A stretch of DNA of 60,000 nt, taken from positions 12,278,001 to 12,338,000 of the forward strand of contig OX485806.1 of NCBI GenBank assembly GCA_950295325.1, given 5' to 3'. The stretch's first letter is position 1. Every line of letters starts with the position of its first letter. The position numbers and the translations under genes were made by a program. The notes beneath the pieces were generated by a model, which ran no database searches, was not told the DNA's origin, and saw only the letters and a list, made by a program, of their open reading frames with translations. This stretch comes from Polytrichum commune. Its lineage: Eukaryota > Streptophyta > Polytrichopsida > Polytrichales > Polytrichaceae. Positions 24,178-36,439 of the stretch are shown here, in pieces.

Positions 24178-24649
24178 AAAAGTCCAACAACCAAGATAAC
24201 CCAAAAAACCATGCCATCAAGAATAACACCATGCTACCAACAAGAAATAAGCCATTACTAGCATGAAACAACTCTATAAGGTGTAGAACCCAACATCCAT
24301 GAAGAATCCTCTCATTGCAACTCAATACGGCTCCATTGGCTCACACTATGTACCCCTCTAGAGACCCCACCACGACCCCACATCCTTGAAGTTGCACAAT
24401 TCATGTAACATCAAAAGTTAGACAATAGAGCAACAAAACACACAAAGTACATTTATGCTCTATTAGTGCGCATTTCTTTTGAAAGTCGTTTTATTCATTA
24501 AATTTGATGGCCTTGGCATCGCACTACATCATACCTCGAGGTTCATCGGTTTAATCGCTCTACATAGAGTTCAAAGGACAACCCTCGCGACATCTCTTCC
24601 CTGAGTTTTGGTTTGCGAATCTTGAGAGATTTGGATAAAACCCTACCTT

Positions 24650-24990
24650 GTGGTTTTGGCTCTTGCATAACATTATTCATCCATGTGGGTTGGTTTCATG
24701 ACCTTGGAATATGTCAATTATATTTCATGGGCCCCTTAAACAAAATGGAAATATTCGTTTCCTATCCATACATTCAAACTAACCTTAAAATTTGGGTGGA
24801 GTCGTACTACTGACACTACGCGCATGAATAATTATTCATCCCATAAATGTTCCTTGAAATTAATGTTCATCTCATTAGTATTCCCTGTAATTACTATTCA
24901 TACCAACACTATCATTGAAAATACTGACATTATTCATAATATTCATATTATTCATATTGACACTGTTCATTATTTACACCGGCGTCAATT
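24650..24990 (+). repeat. Dispersed repeat family 4 copy rich in TTCATNATT words
   Basis: An inverted homologue lies at about 49610-49890: GGTTGGTTTCATGACC and GGAATATGTCAATTA here, their complements there. The interior is a run of ATTATTCAT/ACTATTCAT words. Non-coding. Confidence 0.5.
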
Positions 24991-25246
24991 TCTTCCTATT
25001 TGCTAAGTTTCTTCCCATGGAGGCCCATGTTAGATGTTGAATATATAAAAGAACACAACCATACAATTGAGTGATATTATATGGTTGATGCAATAACAAT
25101 AGTATAATTCATCTTCCTTATTGTTCTTCTTCTTTAGGAAATCTTAGTTATGTTGTCAAAACAAGGATGACCTACCAAGTGACAATCCTACTTCAAGTCA
25201 CTCGATTGTGCTTTCATAACCATTGACCACTCAATTGACTTTGATC

Positions 25247-25982
25247 CAGTCTAACCTCATTAATACGACACCCTCGATATTACGACACATTTTTTTGTGC
25301 GACCAAACTTTTTAGTTCAAAACTCCCTCTTTTATACAACTACGACACTCAACAATGTGACATTTAGAATCTCCGTTTTGTCATATTAAAGAGGTAGTTA
25401 ATGCTAAAATCCCTTTCATCTATGTTATGAATATCTAAAATACATCCATTTCCACTTGGGAACTACTTGGGAACTCAATGATAATTAGGGTTACTAGTGT
25501 AGAATGGACATTGTTTAGGGTTCGAGTGGCCTCCTACATAGTATGTTGCCTCATACATGGGTGATATGATATCACCAATATCTTGATGCTAAACGTCATG
25601 CATCATTGTTGTCTAGTTTCTTATTGGAGAACTCTTTATATTAAGGTGTTAATGAAATTATTAGTTTTCAAAAGTTAGTAGGACATTTGGATTAAATGAC
25701 AGTTGCTAACTTGGGTAGGTAACACCAAAGATCTTTGGACTCCTATTTCAAGAGTTCTTGAGAATATTTGTATTTGTTTGGAGTTATGAGTTATTATTTC
25801 ATACCATCTATGTTGCTTAAACTCATTGTATAGATTTTAAAGCTCATATTACTTATGTTTTTGTATTCCCTCTATAGTACGACAATTTTATGCCATTTGT
25901 CATATTAGTGAGAAGACGACACCTCCATGATACGTCTTTTTTTGTGTTTCCCAAACGTGCCATACTAATGGATTCACATCCT
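25247..25982. mobile_element. Pogo/Emigrant-like transposon fossil
   Basis: The left end CAGTCTAACCTCATTAATAC is close to the terminal pattern of pogo-group plant MITEs (CAGT..AACCTC.). The right end near 25982 is a decayed inverse: GCCATACTAATGGATTCAC. Subterminal ACGACAC/TACGAC words occur at both ends. There is no transposase frame, and no clear TA duplication at the left end. The family call is from pattern memory. Confidence 0.4.
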
Positions 25983-26334
25983 TATGGCATAAAAGACTCC
26001 AAGTACCAATGCAATGGGTCACATTGCTAGTGTGATTAATAACCATATGTAGATGGATGCCATGACTCCTCACATTGGTTATCGGTCATTCCCAATGAGC
26101 TCATTGACATGGTGTGAGAATTATGGATGATATTGTGTCTTTTGGATGAAAAGTTGCGTCAAGTTTTCATAAACCTTCTTCTTTAGGATGAAAGATCGGT
26201 TACGCGCTTGTAACTGGTGTCTTCGTGGATGTAGTATTTCCTCTGTGCTCTTTGACTTGGCAACCGACGGGCGGTGACGGGAGGAGACGGGCCTTGACGG
26301 GAAACTCCTTAGGTCGTTTCTGCGTCTCATCAAC

Positions 26335-26384
26335 TAGGGTTTGTCGGAGCAGGAGCTCAGCAATGGCGCTCTGATTTTCGCGCG
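26335..26384 (+). promoter_or_regulatory. Telo-box and E2F-type site upstream of topoisomerase II
   Basis: TAGGGTTT (26335-26342, inverse of the plant telo-box AAACCCTA) lies 35 bp from TTTCGCGC (26377-26384), a perfect match to the E2F consensus TTTSSCGC. Both are typical of plant S-phase and growth genes, fitting a topoisomerase II promoter. The surrounding 26250-26680 is markedly GC-richer than flanking DNA and probably holds the transcription start; that is inference. Confidence 0.5.
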
Positions 26385-26741
26385 CAATGTGCGAAATCCT
26401 TACCAATGCGTGATGATTGATGTCATCATGCATCTCGGTGTGTTTCAGAGGTAGCGGCCACGGCTTGGTGGGATTTTGCGAGCCGGCCGTGATTTTACGG
26501 TTGTTTTAAAGGGTTGGATTTCGTCTCGGTTTCGCAGTTTCTCGTTGCTGTTGCGTAAGGCGGGGGTCGCGGCATCGTGGTTTAAATTAGGTAGGGGGCT
26601 CAAGCATGGTGGAATCTCGGTGTAGGTGTCTTGTAGCGCCACGCCCATCGCAGGCATCGGGACGGGTTTCTTAAAATTGACTGTTCTTATGTGACAACGC
26701 CATGTCGTGTCTGCGAAGACCGGTTCCCCTGTATCACGATC

Positions 26742-26759
26742 ATGAGTAGTTTGGGAGAG
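26742..26759 (+). CDS. Candidate alternative first coding exon of topoisomerase II
   Basis: ATG followed by five codons (MSSLGE) ends at a consensus donor GAG|GTAAGG in phase 0, so it could join exon 28111-28542 directly and give a conventional short N-terminus (about 1,458 residues in total). The competing start is the trihelix exon at 27354. Six codons alone cannot prove coding. Confidence 0.35.
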
Positions 26760-27353
26760 GTAAGGCAGCTTGATCCTCGTTCAATTTTTGAGGCCTTCAT
26801 TTTTGGGAGGACAATCGAAGAAGAGTAAGAAATTAAAGAAGAGTAAGAAGAGAAGAGATGTCTCCGCTGTTGCCACCGGCGTGAATTATTTGTAACTTCC
26901 TGAAAATGCTGTCGAGAATCACTTGAAGAATACATCACAAACTACACGCAGCAATCGCAGCAATCATAATTTCATCGCATTACGCAGCAAAGCATCACTA
27001 AGAATATTAAGACTTCGGCGCTGCTCATTAAAGCACATCGGCTAAATCTTGTAACTTCGCCCTCTCGCCGGTAACTTAGTCTATAGCTGCGACATTGAAT
27101 TGTGAATTATTACATTGTTTTAAAATCACTTGTCAAGCCATTACATCGTGCGAGCTGAAATTTGCGAACAGAATTGGGTCAGCTGGTATCATATATGAGC
27201 TTGGTAGACCTAGTAGCTTTTAAGGCTTTCTTGGTATGGACAAATTTAATGTTCTCTGGGATTGATTAGTGGGAGGATGAATCATGAGCGATGACTGTTG
27301 TCAGCATCTGAACGATTGTTACAATCTTATGTTTGTAGTGAAGGTGTGACATC

Positions 27354-27818
27354 ATGTCCAACATGAATGGGGATATGGGTGGAGTTCAAGAGATGAACAG
27401 TGATGATGAGGCTCGCCCAGCCAAGCGAGCAAGAAACAGCAATTGGACAGAATCAGAGATGATGTGTTTGGCATCGGCAAAACATGAGGAGTACGAGGCA
27501 TGGAAACTCAACAATCCTGGCAGTGATATGGTTGTTACGGAGCTCAATTGGATGGAGATTGCCAAGTTTATGGAGGCTCAAGGGGTAACAGGACGGGACT
27601 CTGCACAATGTTCTACCAAGTGGGGCTTGCTGAGTAAGCAATACAAGAAGATCAAAGATCACCCCGAATATTGGAGCATGTCAGTGAGTGATCGTGGAGC
27701 TGCAAAGTTGCCTGCAGGCTTTAACAAGAAATTGTTTGACACGATGGACCTCTCCTTGTCTGAATCATCTAGCAAGTCAGCTCGAAAAACGCCAAGTACC
27801 GTGAGGGTAAGTTACTAG
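27354..27818 (+). CDS. Trihelix/Myb-SANT-like DNA-binding domain exon, possibly fused to topoisomerase II
   Basis: An intact frame encodes an acidic start, a basic patch (PAKRAR), then a trihelix-type domain at about residues 29-125: NWTESEMMCLASAK, then LNWMEIAKFM, then CSTKWGLLSKQYKKI. A tail FNKKLFDTMDL resembles trihelix proteins of seed-free plants as I remember them. Read straight through it is 154 residues, stopping at 27816-27818. At 27806/27807 a perfect donor AGG|GTAAGT in phase 0 would join acceptor 28110/28111 and continue into the topoisomerase frame, giving about 1,603 residues. Alternatives: a separate single-exon gene, a gene nested in a topoisomerase intron, or a remnant. Upstream in-frame stops make ATG 27354 the natural start. 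Confidence 0.65.
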   Translation: MSNMNGDMGGVQEMNSDDEARPAKRARNSNWTESEMMCLASAKHEEYEAWKLNNPGSDMVVTELNWMEIAKFMEAQGVTGRDSAQCSTKWGLLSKQYKKIKDHPEYWSMSVSDRGAAKLPAGFNKKLFDTMDLSLSESSSKSARKTPSTVRVSY

Positions 27819-28110
27819 TGATTTGTGTTTGTGTTGTTATTTCCTCCACTTTTAGTCCCAATCTTTTCTATAGATGTGCAGATTGTGCAACTTCTGTGCA
27901 TGAATTAAATTCTAGACACTCCTGGAATTTCCTTTGATTTTTCTAGCCCTACAGGTCCAGGGTCTCCCAAAATAGACTAAAGTATCGTGCTTAAGACCTG
28001 AGAGTTGAAGCATCATAGTTTGATTGCAGTTTCTTCATTCTTTACTCCCTTTCATTTGTTCCTTCAGAGATGGATCTGAAGCTCTCTTGCTGACTTTGTA
28101 AAATGAGTAG

Positions 28111-31100
28111 GCCACTAAACCCAAGGCCGCCAGCGAGAAGGGGGCCAAAGCAGCTAAAGCAGGGAAGCAGCCTCTCCTGACCAGTTTTCTAGTCCACACA
28201 GACGCCAACACCACCACAGAGGACACCATCATATCAGAGGCCAACATCGCAACAGAGGCTAACACTGTCTTAGAGAATATCCAGAGAGTGACCAAATTTC
28301 AGACAAAGAAGACTATTGAAGAGACCTATCAGAAGAAGACTCAGCTTGAGCATATTCTCTTAAGACCGGATACATATGTTGGCAGCATCGAGAAGCATAG
28401 CCAACCTCTCTGGGTGTATGAGGATGGAGGAATGGTATCTCGAACGGTATCGTTTGTCCCGGGATTGTATAAGATTTTTGATGAGATTTTGGTCAATGCT
28501 GCTGATAACAAGCAGCGTGACCCTACAATGAACACTATGAAGGTGAGAACTCGCTCCATTGATTCATCAGCTCCTCTAGTAACCTCATTTGACTTCCAGT
28601 ATTGTGTGTAGGAGACTACCAGCTAACTTCTGCCTTCTTGTTTAAGATGAAGGTCAGAGTATCCTCAGATTAGGGTGGATTGCACTTCAGCTGATGGATG
28701 TTTATCTGGACAAGAAGCATCTATTGTGATACCAGTGTCTCATGAAATTCATGATCATAGCTATGACTGTATACGTAAATGCAGGTGGAGATTAATGTTG
28801 AAAAAAACTACATCAGTGTTTACAATAATGGTGATGGCATTCCTGTTGAGATTCACAAAGAAGAAGGAGTCTATGTTCCTGAGATGATCTTTGGTCATCT
28901 TCTTACCAGCAGCAATTATAACGACTCTGAGAAGAAAACCACTGGCGGCCGAAATGGTTATGGAGCCAAGCTCACCAACATCTTTTCAACTGAATTCACT
29001 ATAGAAACTGCAGACGGCAAACGCCAGAGACGTTACAAACAGGTTGGCCTTTGCCTGATTACCATGTAGAATAGTCATGTTTTACACCTATTTAACTACA
29101 AAGTGTACATAAGGCCTCAAATGACATGTCTCCATATGAGGGAGGATAAATTGTTGTATTGATGGTGATGCTCACTGATTGTACATGTGAAGGTGTTTAC
29201 AAACAATATGAGCAAGAAAACAGAACCAAAAATCACGAAGTGCAAGCCTAATGAAAATTGGACAAAGGTCACCTTCAAACCTGATCTGTCCAAGTTCAAG
29301 ATGACTCATCTTGAAGCGGATGTGGTGGCTCTCATGAGCAAGCGTGTGATGGATATTGCTGGTTGCCTGGGTAAAGGCGTGAAAGTTGAGCTCAATGGCG
29401 AGCGCCTCCCAATCAAATCATTCCAAGACTATGTTGGTCTTTATTTGGCTGTTGCAAATAAAAGCCGTGAAGAACCCCTTCCTAGGTTTGCAATTCTAGC
29501 TCTTACAGTCTTTCAGTCTCTTTATAACCAATATCAAGTATTAGCAGAGGGCTAAAAGTCATTTAATGTATTGTGGGCTGATACAAAGTACTAGTTTGTT
29601 GTGCGTAGACTCATTCACTGTGGGGCCCATCCTTCCTTGTAGACTGATTTGAAAGATGTCTTAAAAAATAACCTTAGATAAGAAATGTTACTGGCTAACT
29701 GTCAACATTCTCCCTCCCATCTTTCTGTTGCTTTTGGATGTTATCAAGCCCCTTGATCTTCACTTCGATTACATAGATTTAAACATATATAGACTAATTT
29801 GTGGATGCGCATCTGTAAATTTGCAGGATATATGAGAAAGTAAATGATCGCTGGGAAGTTTCTGTTAGTCTCAGTGATGGGCAATTTAGTCAGGTATATA
29901 TTATATCTTTGCATTTGGACTTCTACTTCATGGTTGACCAATCCTAGCCTGCCTTCATGTTTTTGGACACACTTGTGGTGATGCAAAGGTGGATTAAAGT
30001 TCTGACCACCATCACCATGGTTGGCAGGTGAGTTTCTGTAACAGCATTGCCACAATAAGAGGAGGAACACATGTACAATATGTGGCAGACCAGATCGTTT
30101 CCCATATCTTGGCAGTAGTGAACAAGAAGAACAAGACTACAGGGTCAATTAAACCTTTCCAGATCAAGAATCACATGTGGGTCTTTGTCAACGCACTTAT
30201 TGACAATCCCACATTTGATTCCCAAACAAAGGAGACTCTAACAACTCGCGCAGGGAGCTTTGGATCCAAGTGTGAACTATCACCTGAGTTCTTGAAAAAA
30301 GGTATTTGAGAAGTGATGTCATACTGGAGTAGATAGTAGATTTTATGGGCTATTTTATATTTTAAGAAGTAATCTGAACTATGCACCTATCTGTTCCAAT
30401 GTGATGTAATGCATTTTTTATTGTGTGCTCATGTATGTAGAATTCTTAGGTGCAGGCATTTGATAGGTAACTGTTTTCACCTTTGAATGGTTTATGCAGT
30501 TACAAAATGCGGAATAGTTGAGAGCCTTTTGACTTGGGCGGACTTCAAGCAGAGCAAAGAACTGAAGAAAAATGATGGCTCTAAACGTCAACGTATCACT
30601 GGCATTCCAAAATTGGATGATGCCAATGATGCTGGAGGGAGAACCTCTGATCAATGTACTTTGATTCTGACAGAGGGTGACTCTGCCAAAGCTCTTGCCG
30701 TAAGCTCTAGTTCCTTTTTCTATTGAATGACTAGAGGCCATTCTATAGAGATATCTCTTTCTTTCAATTTTAGGAGCTCCCCATACAAGGTTGGTTTGCA
30801 TCTAAACGCCATTTGAGTGCACAATAACAAAATGGAGTAGCCTAGTGTGCTTAACAAGGAACTTATTGGTTTTGGGTTCCCATTTGCAGATGAGTGGAAT
30901 CAGTGTCGTGGGGCGTGATAAATATGGAGTGTTCCCATTACGGGGTAAGCTTCTTAATGTCCGGGAAGCCAGCCACAAGCAGATTATGGAAAATGCAGAA
31001 ATAACCAACATCAAACGTATCCTTGGACTTCAGCATGGGAAGGACTATGACAACACCAAATCCTTAAGATATGGTCATCTGATGATCATGACTGATCAGG

Positions 31101-34100
31101 TTGGCGTTAAGATGTTGGTTTCAGCAGTCTAATTGAGATTGGTTTCCACTATGTTATACAGAAGCTAACCTTGTTTTTATTTGTTCAGGATCACGATGGT
31201 TCCCACATCAAAGGTCTTCTGATCAACTTCATTCATTCGTTTTGGCCCTCGCTGCTGAAGATTCCATCTTTCCTTGTGGAATTCATAACTCCCATTGTGA
31301 AGGTAATTTGAACTTGCAGGTTGACTCCAGTAGCATGACTAGCAACGTGCTTTGCCTCCAGTGGAATGTGCAAAACCATGCAAATTTTGTTCATAACCCG
31401 ATATTTAATAGTTCATTATTCTACTACTTGGTGGATGCAGGCAACCAACAGGACAAGGACACTGGCATTTTATACAATGCCTGAATACGAAGCTTGGAAA
31501 GAATCTCTTGCAGGTGAAACAAAAGGATGGACCATCAAGTATTATAAGGTATGGTCATCACCTTGGGAGGTGTCCTCGTGAATTCTACGTTGATCTTGCA
31601 ATACACTGCCTGGTGACAATGTAGGGTATCTGTGACTGTAAGGTTATTGTAAGGTTATTGACTTACTATTTGGTTCAGCATATTGGAGAATAATGGATGT
31701 GGGGGCTGAGCAGGGTCTGGGTACATCGACATCGAAGGAAGGAAAGGAGTACTTTCGTGAGTTGGTGAGACACAAGAAGGACTTCAAATGGGAAAGTGAT
31801 TTAGATGGTGATGCTATTGAGATGGCTTTCAGTAAGAAAAAAATCGAGGCCCGTAAGACATGGTTACGTCATTATGAGGTGAATACTCTCAAACTTGTAA
31901 GCTGATTGTCTTGTGAGTTCTACTGTCTCACATGTTCAAGTTGGAACTAAGTCCACTAATGGACTTAACTTTGTGTTTTGCACTTTCTTGCCTCCAAGTC
32001 AACTGACCAGTAAATCTAATTGATATCTTGTGACACTTTGCAGCCTGGTACATTTCTGGACATGAGAATGGAGAAAATAAAGTACAGTGATTTTGTGAAC
32101 AAGGAGCTTATACTGTTCTCGATGGCAGACCTTTCCAGATCAATCCCATCAATGGTGGATGGACTGAAGCCAGGCCAACGGAAAATCCTCTTCTGTTGTT
32201 TCAAGAGGAATTTTGTGAGAGAGGCTAAGGTATGTACATGTTGGTTGTACTCCATGTTTCCTGTGTGCATCAATAGTCTAGATTTTGATGCCAAATACAC
32301 AAAGCATGACTTGTTTTTGATGTCCTTGGGTTACCAAATGGGTTATATGACATGGAAGTACCAACAGAAGTGTATACATTCTCATATTCATTTCTGTTTA
32401 CAGGTTGCCCAATTTTCAGGCTATGTGTCCGAGCACTCTGCTTACCATCATGGAGAGCAAAGCTTGGCGAGTACGATTATAGGAATGGCACAAAATTTTG
32501 TGGGAAGCAACAACATCAATCTTCTCTCACCTCAGGGTCAATTTGGTACCCGTGAACAGGTTACTCCTTCACTAGTCCAATCTGCCGTCTTGCCAGGGAT
32601 GGGTGAAGTTAATTATTTTGATTCAGGTCTTTTCTCGCTTCTGTGTTCTTATACATGGTCTGGCTGATTAACAGGGAGGAAAGAATCATGCAAGCCCGCG
32701 TTACATTTTCACTTGTCTATCACCAATCACACGTGCTCTCTTCCCTGAAGCAGATGATGTCCTCCTTGACTACCTGAAAGAGGATGGGCAGTCCATTGAG
32801 CCAAGTTGGTATGCTCCTATCATACCTATGGTCCTCATCAATGGTAGTGAAGGTATTGGAACAGGCTGGAGTTCCTTTGTTCCTAACTACAATCCTCGAG
32901 ACGTTGTTCGTAACATCAAAAGCTTGCTCCGAGATGAAGAAATGGTTCCTATGCATCCTTGGTACAAGGGCTTCAAGGTGAACTTATCTTTCTCAGTTCT
33001 AAGATGTTTTGATCCTAGTCTCCGTATTCGATTCCCAAAAGACTGGCAGCTTGTTTGCCCTCACAAGACTAAGTCATACGACACTGACCTCTTCTGCTGT
33101 GTACAGGGCACTATAGAGCAGTCAGCCACCAAAGAGACTGGGTTCACCTATACAATCACAGGTATTATAGACCAGGTTGATGAAACAACAATCAGAATTT
33201 CGGAACTTCCTGTACGCAAGTGGACACAGGACTACAAGGAGTTCCTCGATGCTATGTTGACTGTCAGTGAGAAGAACAAGGAGCCTTTCATCAAGGTTCT
33301 ACATGAACTTCTGCCATAACTAGCATTTGTGCATCCTTGTAGTACTGCATCATATAAGAACAATGCGCTATCACAATGTGTATATTGGATTGCCAGTACT
33401 ATGCATATCCTGAAATGAGTACCTAATTCAATTTTCCAAATTGAACTGCAAGGTGAGCACTAATGTTTTGATGTGCACTTGTAGGACTTCCGAGAGCATA
33501 ACACTGATACAAAGGTCCACTTTGATGTTTCTCTCTCGGAAGAGAACATGGCCATTGCTCTGGCAGAAGGGTTGGTGAAGAAGTTCAAACTAACCACAAC
33601 TATCAGTACGAATAATATGCATCTGTTCAATGCAAAGGGCAATATCAAGAAATATGACACACCAGAGCAAAGTACTATTCACCAACCATCATTTCAGTAT
33701 TGGGATTTCAAATTGTTGTATGCAGATCCATGAATTTAATCAGCTGTATTGTCCTGTGGATCTATTGGACGCTTGTTTAAAAAAGTCTTAAAAGAATCAA
33801 GAAGCACAAACTCACTCAAGTTGATATTAGCATTGAATGCTCCTGCCTGTTCTGAAGTCCAGGTATGGAGAGAAACCATTGACACGTATATTGTGGTAAA
33901 TGTTGCAGTTTTAGAGGAATTTTATCATATCCGCTTGGAGCTTTATGTCAAGAGGAAGGTAAATGATTGAAAGATTTCTATTTGGGAAATTTGGGTTTAT
34001 GTTGCAGATGAGCATCCCTTCAGCAGCCTTATTAGTCGATGCATCTAACACCCAGTGCTGATAAATTTAAATGCAGGAGGTTCAACTTGAAACTCTACAA

Positions 34101-35876
34101 TACGAGCTACTGAAAGTGGACAATAAAGTGCGATTCATTCTTGGTGTTGTCAAAGGAGAAATCATTGTGAACAATCGCAAGCGGGAAGATCTGTTAGCTG
34201 ACCTTAAAAAGAAAGGCTTCAGCCCATTCCCTAAGAAGACAAAGTCTCTTGATCCTCCTGTTGTGGGTGCAGACCCTCTGCCAGAGAACGAAGAGAATCC
34301 AGAATTGGTAGGCAAAGCACATTACTGGTTTGTCTGAAAGTACTTGAATAACATGTACATATGGATACGATGATGTCTGATTTCTCATGAATATCTGCAG
34401 GAAGAAAAGGTGAAAGGAGGTATCAAGGTTGGTGACTACGATTATCTCTTATCTTTGCCCATCGGAACTCTTACATTTGAGAAGGTTGAACAGCTGCAAG
34501 CACAGTTAAACCAGATGGAAAATGAAGTGGAGGAATTAAAGAAGGCTACCCCTAAGTCATTGTGGGAAAAGGACCTAGATAATTTCCTTGTCAAGCTGGA
34601 TGTAAGTACCCTGGTTCTCATGTTTCTATTGCAAGGAACTTGTTTTATCACAAACCTTGAAGGACAGTGTAATGTTATAAAACAGTAATTATTATCCTCT
34701 GGACTGGGTAATGGAGATATGCAGAATGGATGTGCAAGAGTTTTGGGTGTTGATTTTTATTATGAGTGGGTAGGGCTCTTGGAATTCAAGACCAGATGCA
34801 TAGTGAGAAATACTGTTCCGAGACCATTCTCACATTCTGGTGTTGTCAAAAATGGACTTATTGGGAATTTGTTACAGGCCCAAGAACTACAAGAGGAGCA
34901 GGATGCGGTATATGAGGCCAAGCACAATGCCAAAGAAGGCTCTCGCAAGATGTTTAAAAAGGCTACTGCAAAGAAACCTGTTGTGTCCAAAGCCAAGAAG
35001 CCTGATGTTCAGGTTGCAGAGGCAGATTCAACCTTTGGCAAAAATCTACCTTTGGCACCAATTTTCAACAAAGTTGGAACAAAGAGTAAGCATTCCTCAC
35101 AACATTCCTTCAACTGCATGTGTATTTGTAAATCTAGGTGTCTTGTGGGCTGATTAATGTGGTCTCTAAATTGCCTTCTGCTAAGATGAACTTCACAACT
35201 ATCTGGTTTTTTAAATAGGGAAAGAGCCAGAGCCAGGAGCAACACCACGGGCAAAATCAGCTGCCAAGAAGGTTGCGAAACCTGTTGTGGAACTTGAAGA
35301 TAGTGATGACGAGTCTTTGGCACATATTCTCCAAGGCCGCATAACTTCCTACAATACAAAAGTGGCGGCACCGAGCGTCACAGTAGGTGAGATTATCCTG
35401 GTTAACAGAGTTCAGTGCTCCTTCTGAAACATAATGCGATGTTAATTTGTTCTAGTACTTTCTAGAGTCCAATAGTCCTCTATTTTTGTTTACAATGGGA
35501 ATATTGGGTGTTTCCAGAGAACGTTGATTCTTCGGACAGTGAGGATGAGGCCCGAAAGGTCCTCAAAACTACACCCAAGAAGCGACCAAAAAAGAAGATG
35601 ACATCAGATGATGACGATGACTCTGCAGAGTGGATTACCCCTGAAAAGTCCCGTAAGATCCAAGTCTCACCATTCAACAAGGGGACGACTGCCTTGATGT
35701 CCGAGGAGGGGATGGAAGGTGCTGCAGCCAGAGCATTGGACCGACCTCAGAGGTCAGCTGGCCGTGAAGTCAAGTATGCACTAAGTGACAGCAGTGAAGA
35801 AGAGAATGAAGAGAGTGATTTTGATAATCCAGTATTTTCAGACACTGGAGTATTCTCAGATGGTGAAGGCGATTGA
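28111..35876 (+). CDS. TOP2: DNA topoisomerase II (type IIA), 21 core exons
   Basis: Nuclear enzyme that passes one DNA duplex through another in an ATP-driven cycle. Exons: 28111-28542, 28785-29042, 29193-29485, 29827-29893, 30028-30301, 30500-30699, 30890-31099, 31189-31302, 31441-31548, 31714-31878, 32044-32229, 32404-32559, 32675-32977, 33107-33295, 33485-33671, 33909-33958, 34077-34307, 34401-34601, 34878-35085, 35219-35386, 35518-35876. Every phase matches, giving 1,452 residues from the first core exon. Motifs in order: NAADNKQRD and TGGRNGYGAKL (GHKL ATPase), QTKETLT (transducer), LTEGDSAKALA and MTDQ|DHDGSH (TOPRIM, split by an intron), GGKNHASPRYIF with the DNA-linking Tyr (exon 32675), then an acidic/basic C-terminal tail with SPFNKG and RPQRSA. 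The first core exon has no in-frame Met before the ATPase domain, so an upstream exon (26742 or 27354) must supply the start. Confidence 0.95.
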
Positions 35877-36430
35877 CGTAGCTGTAGCACCTTACGTCAG
35901 AAAGCGTATATGTTCAAAGTGTATATTGTAAGTGCTGGTGCCCAAATTCCTGGGGGTCATAAATCATGACCTATTGTATCATAGAGACTGGGACTATTCT
36001 CTCAGTAGCGATTTAATGACATGACCTTTATGCAAGGTCTTGATGGTGATCCAAAAAGGATCTTCTTACAAGACTGCAAAGGTTTGTATTAGTTTGATCA
36101 ATGCAGTCCTTCCTAATAGTTTCATGATTGGTATTTTGTGCCAACATGTACTGTGGTGTTGGAAAGTCCTTGATGAACTGATCTGTACCAGTTTGGGAAT
36201 TTTGGCTGGCACTGGATCAAAAGTTTACTTGGTCCCTGCCTGCATGTGTATGTGTATCTAGGGAACATGAAGGAAATTGGAATCAAGATCTTCAGACAGT
36301 GATGGACAATATTTGCAAAAGTTGGTAACCTGATGCCCCATTTCTTGAAACTGAAATTCCAAATGTTGTAACTTGTTCTTACTTTTTTCTTTCTGGACAT
36401 GGAGGGAGCATCTATAGAACAAGAGCGATC
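35877..36430. other. Presumed 3' UTR and flank of topoisomerase II
   Basis: AT-rich sequence after the TGA at 35874-35876, without a recognisable gene. The frames at 36040 and 36122 overlap on opposite strands and carry no family features. Confidence 0.45.
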
Positions 36431-36439
36431 AACTTTCAA

